Assembly (NCBI GenBank): GCA_011390075.1
Contig: JAABTA010000024.1
Coordinates: 1 to 8,258 of the forward strand
Length of the DNA: 8,258 nt
Direction of reading: 5' to 3'
Source of the DNA: Helicobacteraceae bacterium
GTDB taxonomy: Bacteria; Campylobacterota; Campylobacteria; Campylobacterales; SZUA-545
Shown: piece by piece, positions 5,883 to 8,258 of the stretch
Numbering within the stretch: position 1 is the stretch's first letter
How the letters are laid out: every line of letters begins with the position of its first letter
Notes under the pieces: generated by a model
The model's database searches: none
What the model was told of the DNA's origin: nothing
Seen by the model: the letters and a program-made list of their open reading frames with translations, nothing else
Program-made: the position numbers and the translations under genes

Positions 5883-6487
5883 CCTTTAAACTTCTCCATT
5901 GTCACATTTGTTTTGCTTGAGATTCCATCTCTTTTAAGCACTTTAATAAGCGTGAGTGCTAAGATTTTAAGATCGAGAAAAAAAGAGACATTGTTCACAT
6001 ACTGAATATCATAGGCAAATCGCTCTTCCCAGCTTAGGGTATTTCTTCCCTTTATCTGGGCAAGGCCTGTAATTCCCGGGGCTACTTCGTGCCTTCTTTT
6101 TTGCTCACTACTATAGAGATCGAGATACTCAATTAAAAGAGGTCTAGGGCCAATAAAACTCATCTCCCCTTTGATGACATTAAGCAGTTGTGGCAATTCA
6201 TCGAGACTAAGAGATCGAATCAGTTTACCAACCCCTTGAAGCCTTGCTGCATCTGGCAAGAGATCTCCATGGCGATCTCTTGCGTTAGTCATGGTTCTAA
6301 ATTTGTAGATTGTAAAGATCTTTTCATCTTTTCCAGGTCTTTTTTGAGTGAAAAAAATAGGCTTTCCAATAAAGAGAAACACCAGTAGCGCTGTAGTGCA
6401 AAACAGTGGCAAAAGAAGCAAAAAGAGCGTGCAAGCTAAAAGCTTATCTAGGATTGGTTTTGCAATATTTTTATAGAAATTTTTCAT
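5879..6487 (-). CDS. pglC: PglC-like monotopic phosphoglycosyl transferase, membrane initiating enzyme
   Basis: The 202-residue protein is a small bacterial sugar transferase that moves a phosphosugar from a UDP-sugar (expected UDP-diNAcBac) to undecaprenyl phosphate on the cytoplasmic face of the inner membrane. A single hydrophobic segment at about 16-40 contains Pro27, consistent with the re-entrant helix of this family rather than a spanning one. Conserved motifs follow: FTQKRPG (46-52), YKFRTM (61-66), SLSLDELPQ (92-100) with the catalytic Asp96-Glu97 pair, and SFIGPRP (110-116). The length is about that of C. jejuni PglC (200 residues) and the N-terminal half of the long WbaP/PglB2-type proteins is absent. 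The start overlaps the end of pglA by 17 bases; an AAGGAG inside pglA lies about 13 bases upstream, a longer spacing than usual. The pglD start overlaps its stop. Confidence 0.9.
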   Translation of the reverse strand: MKNFYKNIAKPILDKLLACTLFLLLLPLFCTTALLVFLFIGKPIFFTQKRPGKDEKIFTIYKFRTMTNARDRHGDLLPDAARLQGVGKLIRSLSLDELPQLLNVIKGEMSFIGPRPLLIEYLDLYSSEQKRRHEVAPGITGLAQIKGRNTLSWEERFAYDIQYVNNVSFFLDLKILALTLIKVLKRDGISSKTNVTMEKFKG

Positions 6488-7601
6488 AAACTTTTAAATA
6501 CTCCTTGACCACAATTTCTACTGAGAAGTTTTTCTTACAAAGATTATAGGCATTTTCACCAAAAAGCTGTGCCTTTGCGCTGTCTTCTAAGATTGCTTCA
6601 ATGCGTTTTTGTAAGATCTCACTATCTTTCACAGGGACCAAATAGCCATTTACTCCATCTGTGACAACCTCTTTGCAACCTACTGTATCGGTTGTGATGA
6701 GTGGTTTTTTCATGGCGCTGGCTTCTAAAAGAGTTCTTGGCACTCCCTCTCTATAGCTTGGAAGCACAAAAAGATCACACAGTGCTACAAATTGTTCCAC
6801 ATCCCAACGCTCTTTGAGATAGAGCACATAAGGAGCCTCTAAAAACTGCGGATCTAAAGAGGCAGGGTTGCCTGTATCGGTGCCACCAATATAGACAAAA
6901 AGATATTTGTGCCCTAGGTTCTTGGCTACTTGATAATACTCTCTTACTCCCTTGTGTGTAATAGCTCTTGCCACCATGAGAACCATCTTTTTATTTTCTG
7001 GGTTGATTGTTTGTTGAAGGGCTTGGAGTTGGTGAGGGTCTATTTTTTCTAGGTTGAACTTCTCCATATCTACACCAGAGCTTCTCACAAGAAAAGCTTT
7101 GTGTCTTGGAAGGATATTTTTTTTGCAAAAATAGTCCAAATCGTCGCTGTTTTGAAAGATGACCGCTGAGACTTTTTTAAAAGCCAATCTATACAGAGTC
7201 TCCATAATAGAGCGGATACGGACAGCCTTTTTGGAGTTACTAATATAGAAACTGCCAAGTCCTGTGACTGTGGCAATCTTTACAGGCACTTTAGCAAAAT
7301 GTGCCGCGAGGGCTCCGTAGATATTTGGTTTGGCTGTAAAGGTGTGCAACAGATCAAGTTTTAGCGGTTGCAGTCTTTTATAGATATGATAGATAGTAGC
7401 GATCTCTTTCAAAGGATTGAGGCTCCCTCTTGAGATATCATAGGTGATAATTTGAAGATTTTGTTCTAAAAGTTTTTTTGCCCCATCATCATTGGGTGTG
7501 ATCACAAATACGGTGTGTCCTTGCTCTATGAGCTCTTTTATAATCGGCAATCTAAAAAGGTAGAGGTTCATTGAAAAATGAGATAAAAAACCAATTCGCA
7601 T
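6471..7601 (-). CDS. pglA: PglA-like family 4 (GT-B) glycosyltransferase
   Basis: The 376-residue protein is a retaining GT4 glycosyltransferase; its length equals that of C. jejuni PglA, which adds GalNAc to undecaprenyl-PP-diNAcBac at the cytoplasmic membrane face. The N-terminal acceptor domain opens with MRIGFLSH and continues through SRGSLNP (57-63) and VTGLGSFYI (112-120), all close to C. jejuni PglA as I recall it. The donor domain has VARAITHKG (210-218), giving Arg212 and Lys217 for phosphate contacts, then SYREGVPRTLLE (282-293) with the E-x7-E pair Glu285 and Glu293. Donor sugar specificity cannot be read from sequence, so GalNAc is inferred from the PglC-PglD-PglE context. It starts the four-gene operon, 40 bases after the ADP-ribosylglycohydrolase homologue. 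No Shine-Dalgarno site precedes the ATG, and a TATAAT lies only five bases upstream, so the message may be leaderless. Confidence 0.82.
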   Translation of the reverse strand: MRIGFLSHFSMNLYLFRLPIIKELIEQGHTVFVITPNDDGAKKLLEQNLQIITYDISRGSLNPLKEIATIYHIYKRLQPLKLDLLHTFTAKPNIYGALAAHFAKVPVKIATVTGLGSFYISNSKKAVRIRSIMETLYRLAFKKVSAVIFQNSDDLDYFCKKNILPRHKAFLVRSSGVDMEKFNLEKIDPHQLQALQQTINPENKKMVLMVARAITHKGVREYYQVAKNLGHKYLFVYIGGTDTGNPASLDPQFLEAPYVLYLKERWDVEQFVALCDLFVLPSYREGVPRTLLEASAMKKPLITTDTVGCKEVVTDGVNGYLVPVKDSEILQKRIEAILEDSAKAQLFGENAYNLCKKNFSVEIVVKEYLKVYEKFL

Positions 7602-7606
7602 AGCCC

Positions 7607-7612
7607 ATTATA
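7607..7612 (-). promoter_or_regulatory. Candidate -10 box (TATAAT) for the pglACDE operon
   Basis: A perfect TATAAT reads on the minus strand, within the longer TGTATATAAT and after a CTCTTTTTG stretch. Only five bases separate it from the pglA ATG, so transcription would begin at or within a base or two of that codon. No -35 consensus is evident, which is common in Campylobacterota. The alternative is that the operon is transcribed by read-through from further right and this box is a chance AT match. Confidence 0.45.
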
Positions 7613-7632
7613 TACAAAAAGAGATTGGAGAA

Positions 7633-7656
7633 GTGCAGGGTCTAAAGACCTTGCAC
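7633..7656 (-). terminator. Possible hairpin over the stop codon of the ADP-ribosylglycohydrolase homologue
   Basis: On the minus strand GTGCA-A-GGTC-TTTA-GACC-C-TGCAC forms a 5+4-bp stem with one A-C mismatch. The stop codon TAG (7642-7644) lies in the loop and upper stem. The T-run (7617-7621) starts about ten bases beyond the stem, so this is a weak terminator at best, though it would separate the two genes and fits an independent promoter for pglA. Confidence 0.4.
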
Positions 7657-8258
7657 TAGCTTATGAGCAAGATCTAAGATCTCTTTTTTTTGATTTAACC
7701 CATCAATAAATCTCTGAGGAATGCCTTGAACTCCCACTTGTGCACCCACTAAAGCGCCTGTTAGCATAGCTCTTGCCATGTTTTGACCCCCACCATTGAG
7801 TGCGTGTAAAACAGCATTTTCAAAGTCGTTGTTGTACTTTGCACTGAGATAATAGACCGATGGAATAATATGATAAATGGCACAAGGCATTCCATATACC
7901 AAAGAGACTTTCCACGCAGGCTCAATCTTTATCGACGGATCTTTTGCTGCTTTGGCAATAGACATAGGCGTAAGGAGCGCATCAGGAGAAGAGAAAACCC
8001 CCTTCTTTTCTAGCTCTTTTGTCCCTAGCTTTGGAGGTTGTAAATTATCAGAAGTGATAGCGTGAAAAGGCAGTTGTTTCTCTTTGACTAAATCCATAAG
8101 TTTCAGTGAAAGTTTTGAGTCAAAGGCTTCTCCTACAATCAGCTGAGAAAGAATGGCTGAGTAGGCAACCGTAATAGCTGATACAGTTGGATCTATTTGG
8201 GTTTGGTGAGTGTTGTTCCATACATGCTCTGCCATTGTCTTGGGATCTTTTGCGTAGT
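7642..8258 (-). CDS. ADP-ribosylglycohydrolase-family protein, C-terminal part; 5' end outside the window
   Basis: The frame is open from the right edge to a TAG at 7642-7644, giving about 204 residues. The ATG at 8235 is not taken as the start because in-frame codons (YAKDPKT) continue upstream to the edge. The family hydrolyses ADP-ribose linkages, as DraG and ARH do, using metal-bound Asp residues. Two features support membership: an early segment with a conserved-looking TH (NNTHQTQIDP, residues 7-16 from that ATG), and the C-terminal pattern ENAVLHALNGGG...GALVGAQVG...GIPQRFIDGL (139-180). That pattern parallels the usual avN-GGDTDT-aGalaGa-G--iP---- region. The metal motif GGDTDT is replaced by GGGQNM (148-153), so both Asp residues are missing; a changed activity or a pseudoenzyme is possible. 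It lies upstream of pglA on the same strand, but nothing visible ties it to glycan synthesis. Confidence 0.75.
   Translation of the reverse strand, partial: YAKDPKTMAEHVWNNTHQTQIDPTVSAITVAYSAILSQLIVGEAFDSKLSLKLMDLVKEKQLPFHAITSDNLQPPKLGTKELEKKGVFSSPDALLTPMSIAKAAKDPSIKIEPAWKVSLVYGMPCAIYHIIPSVYYLSAKYNNDFENAVLHALNGGGQNMARAMLTGALVGAQVGVQGIPQRFIDGLNQKKEILDLAHKLVQGL

Noticed and set aside
8233..8235. ATG at 8235 as the true start of the ADP-ribosylglycohydrolase homologue
   Set aside because: The frame stays open to the window edge and the product from this ATG lacks the N-terminal half of the family, so the gene is cut by the edge rather than short.
1..8258. CRISPR arrays, tRNA or rRNA genes, insertion sequences
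   Set aside because: No regular spaced repeats, cloverleaf-like segments, rRNA motifs or transposase-like frames were seen on either strand.

Overview
The window looks like chromosomal DNA of a bacterium in the Campylobacterota (Epsilonproteobacteria); the genus cannot be fixed from the sequence alone. Base composition is moderately AT-rich. Three things point to this group: a Rieske / cytochrome b / diheme cytochrome c operon of the type found there, a set of sugar genes in the exact Campylobacter order pglA-pglC-pglD-pglE, and proteins from that set that read as close relatives of the Campylobacter jejuni ones.

Layout, left to right. Bases 1-669 hold the 3' end of mnmG (tRNA wobble-uridine modification) on the + strand. 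Bases 670-1001 are a 332-base AT-rich gap with no convincing gene but with several repeats and hairpins and a probable promoter. Bases 1002-4139 (+ strand) form a four-gene respiratory operon: petA (Rieske protein), petB (full-length cytochrome b), petC (membrane-anchored diheme cytochrome c) and a small periplasmic class II cytochrome c with its CxxCH at the C-terminus. The first three make a quinol:cytochrome c oxidoreductase; the fourth is a plausible electron-transfer partner. A strong 11-bp hairpin at 4146-4171 sits between this operon and the convergent genes.

Bases 4177-7601 are a tightly overlapping minus-strand operon, read right to left: pglA-like glycosyltransferase, pglC phosphoglycosyltransferase, pglD acetyltransferase, pglE aminotransferase. 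PglE and PglD carry out the last two steps to UDP-N,N'-diacetylbacillosamine (UDP-diNAcBac), PglC moves the phosphosugar to undecaprenyl phosphate, and PglA would add the second sugar. The first enzyme (PglF dehydratase), the flippase (PglK) and the oligosaccharyltransferase (PglB) are not in the window. Upstream of pglA on the same strand is the 3' part of an ADP-ribosylglycohydrolase-family gene that runs off the right edge.

The points most worth a second look are: loss of the family's metal-binding aspartates in the ADP-ribosylglycohydrolase homologue; a TATAAT box so close to pglA that its mRNA may be leaderless; a Rieske protein lacking both hydrogen-bond donors that raise cluster potential; the class II cytochrome c in the bc operon; a 12-bp direct repeat that copies the end of mnmG into the following gap; and a marked excess of the palindrome AGATCT. 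I see no clear sign of an entirely new system; most of the window is recognisable core respiration and glycan biosynthesis.
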